From a virus: a DNA stretch of 26,997 bases. Location: the IMG/VR virus record IMGVR_UViG_3300048672_000845, positions 1 through 26,997 of that record. One strand, written 5' to 3'. The notes below the pieces were generated by a model that did no database searches, was not told the origin of the DNA, and was given only the letters and a program-made list of their open reading frames with translations. A program made the translations under genes and the position numbers. Numbering within the stretch: the stretch's first letter is position 1; each line of letters starts with the position of its first letter. Of the stretch, positions 1-8,238 are shown one piece after another.

Positions 1-142
1 AGTTCTCAAATGCGCCTAGTATCGTTCCATCGTCCTCAATCTCTCCTTCGATACTATTAATTGCTGTCAATATTTCTTCTGGTATTTCTACCCCTGTTTT
101 CTGAACTAATACGTTGAGTAGTTCCTTGATTTCTACTGCCAT
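1..142 (-). CDS. N-terminus of an unidentified head-module protein, cut by window edge
   Basis: Forty-seven residues are visible from an ATG at 142, beginning MAVEIKELLNVLVQKTGVEI and continuing with an acidic helix (ILTAINSIEGEIEDDGTIL); the rest lies beyond the left edge. It starts 15 nt after the 91-aa gene stop, in the same leftward unit as the portal candidate. A short acidic, helical N-terminus directly after a portal gene suits a scaffold or capsid-associated protein, but this is inference from position and composition; no family is recognised. The start is firm because no other in-frame ATG lies upstream within the short gap. Confidence 0.6.
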   Translation of the reverse strand, partial: MAVEIKELLNVLVQKTGVEIPEEILTAINSIEGEIEDDGTILGAFEN

Positions 143-157
143 GTTGCTATGGTATTA

Positions 158-433
158 TTATTTGAACTCAATTGAAGATTCTGCGCCATTCTTTTCGATA
201 ACGCCAAGTACTCTAATTTTAAGGTCAGCACAATATCCGTTTTCGGCTACTACATAACCTTTGATAAAATCACGTGGCACAATTTGAACCACTTTCTCTT
301 TGCCCATTTCAAACTCTCCAGAGTCTTCATTTTGGATAATCTTATCTCTATCATAAGAGATTTTCAATTGATGGTCAAGTGTCAATTCGCTAAAGCTTTT
401 ATACACTGTTCCTGTTAATCTTTCCTTTGCCAT
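158..433 (-). CDS. Hypothetical 91-aa protein between portal and head genes
   Basis: The protein has 91 residues, is rich in beta-prone stretches and has no membrane segment or signal peptide. It is not recognised. Its ATG shares one base with the stop of the portal candidate (TAATG), so its translation is probably coupled to that gene. Short proteins between portal and scaffold or capsid in phage head operons are often decoration, connector or assembly factors; that is a positional guess only. It contains one cysteine and ends in ESSIEFK. Confidence 0.7.
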   Translation of the reverse strand: MAKERLTGTVYKSFSELTLDHQLKISYDRDKIIQNEDSGEFEMGKEKVVQIVPRDFIKGYVVAENGYCADLKIRVLGVIEKNGAESSIEFK

Positions 434-2271
434 TATTTTAAATTTTGATTGTTGTCCGTAAAACTTACTGGAGGGTTTACATTTAATTGTGTTACCTCTC
501 CAATTGGTTGCGATGGGTCTAATACATTAGCGAAATATTGTTCAAAAGTAGCGTCCATTAAAGCTATCTGATTATCTAAATCTAAATCAAATAACTTTGG
601 ATTGTCAAATAAGCATTGATTCAATATGGCATCAAAATACAACGACTTATCCAACTGCTTAATCATGAAAACATTTTGCACCGTCCCTCTGTTGCCTAGC
701 TGATAGCAACTAGACTTCATAAGTATTTTTTCTTGAGGGCTTTTTCCCCTGAAACTATCAAATCTCTTTTGCAATAAAAACTGTTTGTATTCCAAAGAAT
801 CAGCACCGCTTCTACTATCTAATAACTGAATACTAAATGTATCTTGCAACGCCTGAGGAAAGTTATTATTAATAGCGTCTTTTAGCTCAGTCCTTGTCTT
901 TTCAGCGTTAGTTACATCAAAGCGCATAGCCAGCGGAATAGAAGGACTATAGCCTTTATCTACGCCAAGAGTATAAATTAGCTCAGACACCTTGTAGAGC
1001 TTATGTAACAAAAACAAAAAGTGCTTCTCGTTATCAAGCAATATCTTTTTAAACTCTTCGCTATCTTGTTCTTTTGCTTTACCCGATTGACTTAGTGGCT
1101 GGTAGTTTAGATATTCCATACCACAACTTCTGTAGGTTGCGTCGTGCTCTTCATTGTACTCATTTCTGATAGTGTCAACACTTTCTTTAGGAAGTACAAC
1201 AAAACCAGCTGGAGGTGTTGGGATATTTACCGTTGGCGTATCATCAAAACCTTTCTGAACTGGAGGCGTTAGCAAAAGAACGTCCATTGAGCTGTCCCAA
1301 ACTTGCTTACCAGAACCGCCACAACTAGGGCAATTCACATCTACAAGTAATCCGTTTTCATTTTCAGCTTTTACCTTTCCAGTGCTACTACAAGTATCGC
1401 AACCGACTGTTTGAAACTGCCATTCTTTTGGATTTGCCAACTTAGAATTTACAATATCAAGGTCAGACTTTCTGCGAAGTGCAGTTCTTACGTGAGGCAG
1501 TGATTCTTGAATCTCCGAAGCAAATAACTCATAGAGTCCATCTTTTTCTATCTCTAAGATAGACTTACCAATCTTAAACGCTGGTAATTCTCCTGCATGG
1601 TGAAGTGTTGGCTCGCTATCGTAAGTAAATGACTTGACAGAATTTTGAGTTGCGATTAGATAACTGGTTTCATCAATAAATAAAACCTTAATACCTTTCT
1701 GACCGTTATCATATTCAACCTCTTCGTCAATAACCAAACAAGCAAATTTACCTTTTTGAAAATCAATAACTTCGTCAGCATCTACAATAAAAGGTTCAAT
1801 ATCTCTATTAGTAGATTGATCTACGCCTTCTTTTGGAATCAATGCAACTACTGAATTTGGCTTATTGATGTAGTGATTGCCTACGATAATATTCCAGAAA
1901 AACTCTTCAAGGTTGCCATAATTGCCAAATCTTTTCTCGACTAAGCTTTTGTATTCGTCTAAACCTTCAAGTCCTTCATTCCAAAGTACTGTATAGTCGT
2001 CGGCATTTCTAATGTTTCTTAGCGAGTTAGTAATACGCTTGAAAAAAGAAAGTAAGGTATTTTCAAAAGAATCTTTTCTATACTCTCTATGTTGCTTTTT
2101 TTCTTTCTTACAAGTTTTCTCAATAAACTTTGGAAGTTCAGTTTTTACACAATCTTCGATTTTTTCTTCAAGCTCAATAGAATCCTTATAAAACGGATGA
2201 GCCACCGCTTTATAGTTATTTTTCCCTTGGATAAGAGCTTCTAAATATTTCTGAAAAACATCTTTAATCAT
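433..2271 (-). CDS. Probable portal protein with a DnaJ-like zinc knuckle insertion
   Basis: The 612-residue protein is the longest in the left, head-like block. Length, an N-terminal helical region and a helical segment after residue 380 containing SGKAKEQDSEE resemble phage portal proteins, which form the dodecameric DNA channel at the capsid vertex; identification is from overall pattern, not a signature motif. Residues 291-320 hold two CxxC pairs in DnaJ style (CDTCSSTGK and CPSCGGSGK, Cys 291, 294, 314, 317), which should bind one zinc. This is followed by a Pro-rich linker (around 335-360) that may mark the switch from clip to stem/wing. It is followed by the 91-aa gene with a TAATG overlap. 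Alternatives are a minor head or another large virion protein. The portal call is moderate; the zinc knuckle is directly visible. Confidence 0.6.
   Translation of the reverse strand: MIKDVFQKYLEALIQGKNNYKAVAHPFYKDSIELEEKIEDCVKTELPKFIEKTCKKEKKQHREYRKDSFENTLLSFFKRITNSLRNIRNADDYTVLWNEGLEGLDEYKSLVEKRFGNYGNLEEFFWNIIVGNHYINKPNSVVALIPKEGVDQSTNRDIEPFIVDADEVIDFQKGKFACLVIDEEVEYDNGQKGIKVLFIDETSYLIATQNSVKSFTYDSEPTLHHAGELPAFKIGKSILEIEKDGLYELFASEIQESLPHVRTALRRKSDLDIVNSKLANPKEWQFQTVGCDTCSSTGKVKAENENGLLVDVNCPSCGGSGKQVWDSSMDVLLLTPPVQKGFDDTPTVNIPTPPAGFVVLPKESVDTIRNEYNEEHDATYRSCGMEYLNYQPLSQSGKAKEQDSEEFKKILLDNEKHFLFLLHKLYKVSELIYTLGVDKGYSPSIPLAMRFDVTNAEKTRTELKDAINNNFPQALQDTFSIQLLDSRSGADSLEYKQFLLQKRFDSFRGKSPQEKILMKSSCYQLGNRGTVQNVFMIKQLDKSLYFDAILNQCLFDNPKLFDLDLDNQIALMDATFEQYFANVLDPSQPIGEVTQLNVNPPVSFTDNNQNLK
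1321..1401 (-). other. Zinc-knuckle coding segment of portal candidate (CxxC-x19-CxxC)
   Basis: Two cysteine pairs 19 residues apart, each followed by a Ser/Thr-Gly-Lys turn (CSSTGK, CGGSGK), match the DnaJ cysteine-rich pattern CxxCxGxG in part. Four cysteines are enough for one tetrahedral zinc site. Confidence 0.65.
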
Positions 2272-2280
2272 GAAAGCATA

Positions 2281-2296
2281 GGGGCAATGATGCCCC
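2281..2296 (-). promoter_or_regulatory. Hairpin in the leader of the portal candidate
   Basis: A perfect 6-bp GC-rich stem (GGGGCA/TGCCCC) with a 4-base loop fills the short gap between the 319-aa gene stop (2303) and the portal ATG (2271). On the leftward strand it is followed by TATGCTTTC, not a U-tract, so it is a poor terminator. It may act as an RNA processing or stability element, or limit ribosome access to the portal start about 10 nt downstream. Confidence 0.4.
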
Positions 2297-2302
2297 TTTA
2301 AA

Positions 2303-3262
2303 CTATTGAACTTTTACCTTTAATCGAATTTCACCTTTTACGCCTACGCCATTAATGGCTACTACAGCATATTCGTATGTGCCTGCTGTCATTGTGGCTG
2401 GCAAAGTAAGTGTTTTTGCAATTGCATCATACGTGCCATAGTCTGCTGGCAAGCTTGAACCATCAGTTTTAAAGCAACCAATTTCTACGCCTGAATCTGC
2501 TGGATTCAATGCAAATACCAAAGTTCCTGCACCTGCCAAAGTTTTAGCGTATTGATAGTTTTTACCATCGTTTGCTGTGGCTGTTAATCCCGTTCCGCCT
2601 ACAGTTGGCGCAGCGAAAGTAAAGAAGATTGGAGTTAAAATGCTTGCGGATGTTACGCCAACTAATGGTTGTACATCAGAATCAATCGAATCAGTTACAC
2701 GGTATCCAATTGACCAACCACCAGTGATTCGTTGGTCTCTGTTGAATGGTGTATGTGTGATATTTTGATACACAACGCCATGCTCAGCATAATTCAACTG
2801 AGTTACTGAATTGTTAGTGAACAAGAAAATATCAAAAGGCTTATTATTACGTAGTAACGCAAAGAATCCTTTGTTTGCTGTCCACTTATCGGTAGATATA
2901 TTTACCATGCCTTGGTACAAATCTACAGCCTTACCACCTGCTTTGTTGCCATAAGGAGTTGGGTCGCTATAACTTGTAGGTGCATCGTGAGCGCCTGAAA
3001 TGTCCTTATTGATAAAGTAAGCACGTCCTTGCTTTGCTAGCGCTGTCAAGGTAGCTACAATATTCGAAGGCGTTACCGTCGCAGAGGTTACAGGATATAC
3101 AGCATGAGAAGAAGCAAATGTACTTCCTAGCTTTAATCCTACCTCTTGGTCGACAAGCGCAATAGCAATATAATTGCCAAGAGTCTTGTCGTGTGCTGTT
3201 TCAAAAGAATTAAATGGCTTTTGCTCCAGCGTTGGGGTTACTAAAAATTCTCCTGCTTGCAT
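2303..3262 (-). CDS. Structural protein with C-terminal Ig-like domain, tail tube or decoration candidate
   Basis: The 319-residue protein has two parts. Residues 1 to about 205 form a beta-rich domain with GGWSIGYRV near its end; residues about 205-319 look like an Ig-like fold (PTLPATMTAG-type turns, YEYAVVAINGVG strand, VKGEIRLKVKVQ end). C-terminal Ig-like domains are common on phage tail tube and capsid decoration proteins. No separate tail tube gene was found upstream of the tape measure gene, so this is one candidate; a head fibre or decoration protein is equally possible given the portal gene next door. Its ATG overlaps the 73-aa gene stop by one base (TAATG). There is no signal peptide. 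Confidence 0.55.
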   Translation of the reverse strand: MQAGEFLVTPTLEQKPFNSFETAHDKTLGNYIAIALVDQEVGLKLGSTFASSHAVYPVTSATVTPSNIVATLTALAKQGRAYFINKDISGAHDAPTSYSDPTPYGNKAGGKAVDLYQGMVNISTDKWTANKGFFALLRNNKPFDIFLFTNNSVTQLNYAEHGVVYQNITHTPFNRDQRITGGWSIGYRVTDSIDSDVQPLVGVTSASILTPIFFTFAAPTVGGTGLTATANDGKNYQYAKTLAGAGTLVFALNPADSGVEIGCFKTDGSSLPADYGTYDAIAKTLTLPATMTAGTYEYAVVAINGVGVKGEIRLKVKVQ

Positions 3263-3483
3263 TAGATCAATTTGATTATAAAGTCTTTTTGACTCGGTTT
3301 GAAATACGTTAAGCCATTGCCTTTTTCATCAAGTTCAATTTCTTTGAGTTCTTCACCTACAGAAACTTTTACTTTTTCAAATGGCTGACCTTTTACCTTT
3401 ACGCAACCAGATGTACTATCATGGTCTTCAATAAAGGGCTTTAGAGATTCGATAACCTCTTTTGTTTCTTGTTGCTTTGCCAT
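3262..3483 (-). CDS. Hypothetical 73-aa protein
   Basis: A small charged protein (73 aa) of unknown role. It is coupled by TAATG one-base overlaps to both neighbours (the 306-aa gene upstream, the 319-aa gene downstream), so the three are almost certainly co-translated. The middle (KVKGQPFEKVKVSVGEELKE) looks like an antiparallel beta hairpin. It is too short and undistinguished to name, but strict coupling to two virion-like genes suggests a small structural or assembly partner. Confidence 0.65.
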   Translation of the reverse strand: MAKQQETKEVIESLKPFIEDHDSTSGCVKVKGQPFEKVKVSVGEELKEIELDEKGNGLTYFKPSQKDFIIKLI

Positions 3484-4403
3484 TATAGTATAACTAGCTT
3501 TAAGTTTGAAATAATTGTACTCGGTGTACTGACTAGTCTTACCTCGTAAGTGTAAGTACCAGAAGCTACACCGCCAACCGTTGCATAATATCTATCCCCA
3601 TCGGTATTTGTTGTACTAACCCATGTACCTATGCCGTTAATTCTAAACTCTATTGAACTTGTGGCGTGTGCTGAGAAAGAAACAACATTTCCGCTTGGAG
3701 TATTATATGTAATAAAATAACCTGCACCCCAAATGTCCGTTACAGCTGGAGGAGAAGCTGGCTGAACAACTAAAGTGTAAGTTCTTTCTAAATAGTTGGC
3801 TGAATTATTACTATCAGTTACACGAACTTTATAGGTTCCTGACGCTGTATAGTTTTTGTAAGCGGTATTTCCACTTGCATCACTATCGAATTTATACACA
3901 TACGAACCTACTGAACCAGTTACATTTTTTACAGTAACTTGTGTGCTTCCTAGAGCTTGAGCTATCTCTAAATCAAAGTTTACCTTAAACGGTATTATTT
4001 CTTTAATTACGTCAACCTCTGGAACTCGGTTTATATTCGTGGATGGATTGTAAATGCTTGCTATTTGGTCGCCAAACTCAGCAATAAAATCTTCATAAGT
4101 GTAACTTGAGCCATCAACTACAACTGTTTCGGGGACTTGAAAGCCCGTTAACTCGTCTAAAGACTCTACCACCAACACAGCCCCACCTGTCGCATTCCCT
4201 CTGGTAGTTACGTAGGCCTCAATTGGCTGACCTAAGCCAAGACTAGGAACTGTTACCGTAGCGTAAGAATTTATCAATGTTGCGCTACCTAGCAAGTCAT
4301 TTCCGCTATATACTAATACAGTTGTACCATTGGCATAGTTTGCCAATACAGCAACTTGTGTACTGTTTTTTACAAAGCCGTCTATGATATATGCTAATTC
4401 CAT
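3483..4403 (-). CDS. Ig-like beta-sandwich virion protein
   Basis: The 306-residue protein is rich in Ser, Thr, Val and Tyr with alternating beta strands. At least two Ig-like stretches can be seen, about 145-215 (ending in GTYKVRVTDSNN, YTLVV) and 220-306 (GTYTYEVRLVS near the end). The GTYKVRVTD / GTYTYEVRL pair is the usual F-G strand signature of such domains in phage surface proteins. It is the first gene after the 4436-4476 terminator, starting the left transcription unit. A role as capsid or tail decoration, or in adhesion to glycans, is inferred. There is no signal peptide or enzyme motif. Confidence 0.6.
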   Translation of the reverse strand: MELAYIIDGFVKNSTQVAVLANYANGTTVLVYSGNDLLGSATLINSYATVTVPSLGLGQPIEAYVTTRGNATGGAVLVVESLDELTGFQVPETVVVDGSSYTYEDFIAEFGDQIASIYNPSTNINRVPEVDVIKEIIPFKVNFDLEIAQALGSTQVTVKNVTGSVGSYVYKFDSDASGNTAYKNYTASGTYKVRVTDSNNSANYLERTYTLVVQPASPPAVTDIWGAGYFITYNTPSGNVVSFSAHATSSIEFRINGIGTWVSTTNTDGDRYYATVGGVASGTYTYEVRLVSTPSTIISNLKLVIL

Positions 4404-4435
4404 AAAACAAAATTCATAAATTTCAATTATATGGC

Positions 4436-4476
4436 AAAAAAAAAATCAGCCACTAATTTGTAAGTGGCTGATTTTT
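4436..4476. terminator. Strong bidirectional rho-independent terminator
   Basis: A perfect inverted repeat (AAAAATCAGCCACT / AGTGGCTGATTTTT, 14 bp, 8-base loop) has ten A residues on its left side, giving a U10 tract for leftward RNA. It lies just after the SGNH gene stop (4496) and before the 306-aa gene start (4403), so it ends the distal-tail transcript. Confidence 0.9.
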
Positions 4477-4495
4477 AATGTTTTAAAAATTCTTA

Positions 4496-5623
4496 TTAAA
4501 CAATTTTATTAATAATGTTATTATTTATGATTGTTTCATACAACCTATTTGCTGCTAGTATTTGTGCGGCTTTATTCATATGGATTTTTCCATTATTGTC
4601 TATACTAGACGATGTGAAATATGTAGATGCTTGGGTGTTTGGGTCAAACAGATTACCAAACTCGCAATAATATATATAATTATTACTAGTATTAGCTACG
4701 CCTACATTACTACTATTAACAATGTTTTGCATTGTATTTCTAAGCGTAGCTAATGTGTTTTGCTTAGAAGTAGACTCCCCGTTTGGGCATGGAGAAATAA
4801 GGATTAAAATACTATTTGGGTATCTTGTTTTTTTCCAATCCACTAAATTTTGCAAGTGTGTTGAATATAAATTGTCTGCAACATTTCCAGGGTTATTAGT
4901 TCCAAGGTTATACAAAATAATAGATGGATTGAAGGGCAAAGAAAGAAAACCTTTTAATCTATTATTTTCGTAATCATTTGTCGTGGTATTTGCTAGAGAC
5001 TTATCGACAATTCTAATATTTATATTATGGTTGTCTTGTAGATTCTTTTTTAGCAACCACGTGTAAATATCCCATGCTGATGTTGCATTTTCGCAACTTG
5101 TACCTTCTGTGTTACTATCTGCAATACACAGCATAGTATAATCTGCATTGTAATCTACATCGACACTTAATGTTGTAATACGTGCTGTTGCGGTTGCTAC
5201 AACTCCCCCAGTTCCCGCATTCACTCGGCCTTTGATATTTACTCCAAGTGGCTCTTGTGGATTAAGGAAAAAATTAGTAGGCATCACTATTCCATTACTA
5301 CCAACAACCCCTTGATACACATTACTTGCCCCACCTACTTGTGCCCGCATAATAACTGGCTCACTTGCCCAAAGAGATAACCCGTTAATAAAATAACGTT
5401 TTGTTAGTGGAGGTCTTACGGAGCCTACCGATATATTACTTGCTATAGTTCCAGCAGTAGCACCATTTGTTGATGGAGTTTGAACTCCATCAAAAAGGTA
5501 ATTGGTCGGATAAAAACTGCCAAAACCAGTTGTAGGTTGCATTCCTTCTGTGCTTACGAAGTCTATAATATCACAATAAGGAAAATTAGACTTTTTTATA
5601 TTTACCCTTAAGTTTCTTGCCAT
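4496..5623 (-). CDS. SGNH/GDSL-family hydrolase, tail-associated esterase
   Basis: The protein has 375 residues from the ATG at 5623. The N-terminal 150 residues are beta-rich. The rest carries the SGNH blocks: nucleophile in CIADSNTEG (Ser170), block II around SLANTT (about 209-214), block III YNLGTNN (Gly241, Asn243), and block V with Asp342 and His348 (IDNNGKIHMN). These enzymes remove acetyl or other acyl groups, often from polysaccharides. With its place at the end of the tail operon, this one probably trims host capsule or surface glycan during adsorption. The first motif reads ADS rather than GDS. An upstream in-frame TTG (5653) was rejected in favour of the ATG, which follows the previous gene's stop by 5 nt. 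There is no signal peptide, which suits a virion protein rather than a secreted enzyme. Confidence 0.8.
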   Translation of the reverse strand: MARNLRVNIKKSNFPYCDIIDFVSTEGMQPTTGFGSFYPTNYLFDGVQTPSTNGATAGTIASNISVGSVRPPLTKRYFINGLSLWASEPVIMRAQVGGASNVYQGVVGSNGIVMPTNFFLNPQEPLGVNIKGRVNAGTGGVVATATARITTLSVDVDYNADYTMLCIADSNTEGTSCENATSAWDIYTWLLKKNLQDNHNINIRIVDKSLANTTTNDYENNRLKGFLSLPFNPSIILYNLGTNNPGNVADNLYSTHLQNLVDWKKTRYPNSILILISPCPNGESTSKQNTLATLRNTMQNIVNSSNVGVANTSNNYIYYCEFGNLFDPNTQASTYFTSSSIDNNGKIHMNKAAQILAANRLYETIINNNIINKIV

Positions 5624-5628
5624 TTTTT

Positions 5629-5904
5629 TTATATATCTTGTGTTACTAACCAATTTAATACATTGCCATCGTGAAGATAAAAAGTTTTTTCTCCTCCATT
5701 CGTTTCATCATTATTTACTTTTACTATCCTAGGATTATTAGCTTCTGATATTGAATAAAAGCTATCTGATACTTCATAGCCTAAAGGGTAATCCAATAGG
5801 TCTTTTGTGACTAGTCTTACATCAGCTGGGTCTATTTGCTGAGTGTTATTGTCTGGAAATCTGCTATTTATTTCTTGCAAAATTTCTGCATAAGGTTTTC
5901 CCAT
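5629..5904 (-). CDS. Small tail protein ahead of the SGNH gene
   Basis: The protein has 91 residues. The first half carries EINSRFPDNNTQQIDPADVR, a pattern (N..FPDN...I.PADLR) that I associate with short helical N-terminal modules of phage tail-fibre proteins in Bacteroidota; this is recall, not a search. The C-terminal half is beta-prone (KTFYLHDGNVLNWLV). It lies 6 nt after the 775-aa gene and just before the SGNH gene, so it may be a fibre adaptor or chaperone that joins the esterase to the tail tip. Confidence 0.6.
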   Translation of the reverse strand: MGKPYAEILQEINSRFPDNNTQQIDPADVRLVTKDLLDYPLGYEVSDSFYSISEANNPRIVKVNNDETNGGEKTFYLHDGNVLNWLVTQDI

Positions 5905-5910
5905 ATTATA

Positions 5911-8238
5911 TTAATTAAATCCGTTATCAAATCCTTCATTGAATCCATTTTCACTTGGCAAAGAAATTACCTCATTTTTATACTCAACCGAATCAATAGT
6001 CACTAAAGGTTCATTACTTGACTCAGTTATTATTAAATCTGAATCATACTCTTTAATCTTAATTATTGCCTCGTCATAAGGGTAAAATCTCAAAAATTCA
6101 GCATCTTTATTGATTCCTTCAAGCAAGATTAAATTTCTTAATAATTCGCCATTCCTAAAGTAGGATACCTTTACTTTTCTTCCTTTTGGCACGTTGAATA
6201 ATAACTTGTATTCACCTGCTAAGATATTAGTTTCTTTGACTATATATCTAGTTTCTGAGCCTGTAACGAGTATTGTTTCAATGCCTAAAACTTCGCTACT
6301 AATCACGAGCTTTGCATAACTATTTTCAGTTGGCATAGTAGAAAGAAATTTATCTCGATTGTCTTTTTCTTCTTGCGCCATGACTGAGCCTGTAAGTTGA
6401 AATTTATGATAGCCATTTGTAGGTTGCCAGTTTTGTAAAGCCCCTTCACAAGAATAAGCAACGCCATCAATAATCAAATCTTTGTGTTTAAGCCACTGCA
6501 CCAAAGCATCTCTGGTGCCTATTGGTATTATTTCGGTGACAATATCGCTAGCTTGTTGTATTGTTGTTACGCCTCTGGTTTTACCGCCATCTAGCAAACT
6601 TACAATATCTTCGTTGATTACTTGCTTTGGCAATTCAACCCAAAGGTTAAATCTAACGCACTGAGATAAATTAGGCTCTATATAGTCATAGTCAAAGCAT
6701 TTTCCATTGTTGGCTACTTCGATCAGTGGCGTTTCGCTATGATAAAAAACATTGAAAATATCTTCTTTTACTTCAACATAATTTCCAATGCTTACAATTT
6801 CAGTGCCATTTGTCAAAGCTAGTTTGTAGCTTCCTTTTAGAACGTCATTGAAATTCATTTCAGCCACCAATTGAGTACTTTTTTTATTTTGTGGCTGTTG
6901 AACTATCGTTACATAGGCAATATCGTTGCTAGTATATTTTTCTCCATTCTCGGCAAATGCTGAAAATGCTGTGCCTGTCGGAACGTCTACTAGGAAATAT
7001 GTACTGCTTCTCCCAAAGTAAGCTAAAACGTTATCGATAGTATCTCCATCCTTTACCGTGTAGCTATCTGAGCCAATGTTAAATACATTCCCAGCTACAA
7101 TATTATTGTTAAGAAGTACAGCGTATCTATCAATCGTATAGCTAGCAAAAGTTTGCTTATCATACAATCCGAAGTTTGGCGTATTATTATTTGGTATCGA
7201 CTGCGTGCCAGTTAGTACGGTAATTATTGGAATAGTTCCACTAGCCACATGGTACTGATTTCCTCCATCTGGATTTAACACATCCTCAATGCCAGTTTTA
7301 GTATCACCAGATTGAACTACATAAGTTATAGTAGTTTTCCCTGTGGCTTGAATCTGAATGATATTCCCAGCCACAAACTGCCCCAATACTGTAATTTTGT
7401 AATGGTCTAACCCTGAGCTACTACTTAGTAGATCGGCTTGAACATTAGGGCTAACTAAATTTTGTTGTTTAGTACTACCAGCTTCGAATGAGGCAATAGC
7501 CATACTTCCAGCGGTGACATAAAGTCTATCTTTACCATTGTAGAAAAAATCCTTTACAGACTGTACTGTATCCGTTTCGCTTATGGTAATTGAGGCGCTT
7601 CCGATAGTAAAAATGTTTCCTACTGCAATATTGTCTAATCTAATCAAGTATGAATCCTGACTAGGAATCGTTACCGAACCAATAAAAGAAGTATTAATTG
7701 AGGGATTATTTGTATTGTACTCTAGCACCTCACCAATACCGACTGAAATCTTTTCGCCTTCAATATGGAACGAGTTCGAAAAATATGCACGAATGGTCAA
7801 TAATTGCCCATCTTGGAAACAAACTACTGGCGTGTGAGGGTAAGATTCAAAATGATGTTTAATCGCTTTGATATACTCGTATAAGTCTTGTTGCTGACCT
7901 CTGAAAGTTCCAAATAAGCTACTCCCATCTTTACGGGTCAAAGCAAATTGTTTATATCCATTTGGTACTGAATTAATAGTGATTTTTGTCTCACTGTACA
8001 ATTCAGGTTCTTGTAGTCGAAGTGTTCCGATATTTTTTACAATAGCGTTAGTTTTCGGATTGATTAAAGATACTTTTGTAAACCTATAATCATTTCCTTT
8101 CAAATCAGCTTTTGGCAACAACACACGCCACTTGTCGCCAATCTTAGCTATTAGACTAGAATACAAGGAATTTTGCTGATAGTAATTATTACCATCAATG
8201 CCACCAAATCGAACGATATTTGCAAAATTGTTTTTCAT
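5911..8238 (-). CDS. Tail tip/fibre protein with three internal repeats
   Basis: The 775-residue protein has a globular N-terminus (1-190), three tandem repeats (about 195-258, 279-345, 368-440) and a mixed C-terminal region ending in a Gly/Asn/Phe-rich tail. Each repeat has a strand, V.GN.F.IGS, a T-rich strand with a DT or GDT turn, then a variable helix and a closing strand with V.SG or V.TG. Repeats of this general kind occur in phage tail and spike proteins. It starts with an ATGA overlap on the 589-aa gene, placing it in the distal tail operon. The likely role is receptor contact or a baseplate-linked spike. No enzyme motif was seen. Confidence 0.6.
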   Translation of the reverse strand: MKNNFANIVRFGGIDGNNYYQQNSLYSSLIAKIGDKWRVLLPKADLKGNDYRFTKVSLINPKTNAIVKNIGTLRLQEPELYSETKITINSVPNGYKQFALTRKDGSSLFGTFRGQQQDLYEYIKAIKHHFESYPHTPVVCFQDGQLLTIRAYFSNSFHIEGEKISVGIGEVLEYNTNNPSINTSFIGSVTIPSQDSYLIRLDNIAVGNIFTIGSASITISETDTVQSVKDFFYNGKDRLYVTAGSMAIASFEAGSTKQQNLVSPNVQADLLSSSSGLDHYKITVLGQFVAGNIIQIQATGKTTITYVVQSGDTKTGIEDVLNPDGGNQYHVASGTIPIITVLTGTQSIPNNNTPNFGLYDKQTFASYTIDRYAVLLNNNIVAGNVFNIGSDSYTVKDGDTIDNVLAYFGRSSTYFLVDVPTGTAFSAFAENGEKYTSNDIAYVTIVQQPQNKKSTQLVAEMNFNDVLKGSYKLALTNGTEIVSIGNYVEVKEDIFNVFYHSETPLIEVANNGKCFDYDYIEPNLSQCVRFNLWVELPKQVINEDIVSLLDGGKTRGVTTIQQASDIVTEIIPIGTRDALVQWLKHKDLIIDGVAYSCEGALQNWQPTNGYHKFQLTGSVMAQEEKDNRDKFLSTMPTENSYAKLVISSEVLGIETILVTGSETRYIVKETNILAGEYKLLFNVPKGRKVKVSYFRNGELLRNLILLEGINKDAEFLRFYPYDEAIIKIKEYDSDLIITESSNEPLVTIDSVEYKNEVISLPSENGFNEGFDNGFN
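6919..7653 (-). repeat. Three protein-level tandem repeats within the 775-aa tail protein
   Basis: Units align on the markers GNIFTIGS / GNIIQIQA / GNVFNIGS, then ETDTVQSV / SGDTKTGI / DGDTIDNV, then VTAGSM / VASGTI / VPTGTA. The DNA has diverged, so the duplication is old and kept at protein level. Confidence 0.7.

Noticed and set aside
5629-5653. -1 frame overlap between the 91-aa gene and the SGNH frame
   Set aside because: The zero-frame stop (TAA) precedes the A run, and the SGNH gene has its own ATG at 5623, so no frameshift is needed.
6919-7653. LysM-like repeats (YVVQSGDT, YTVKDGDT)
   Set aside because: The rest of the LysM pattern (leucine and asparagine positions after GDT) is missing and units are longer than LysM.
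4496-8238. Diversity-generating retroelement target in the tail genes
   Set aside because: No reverse transcriptase, template repeat or adenine-biased variable region was seen.
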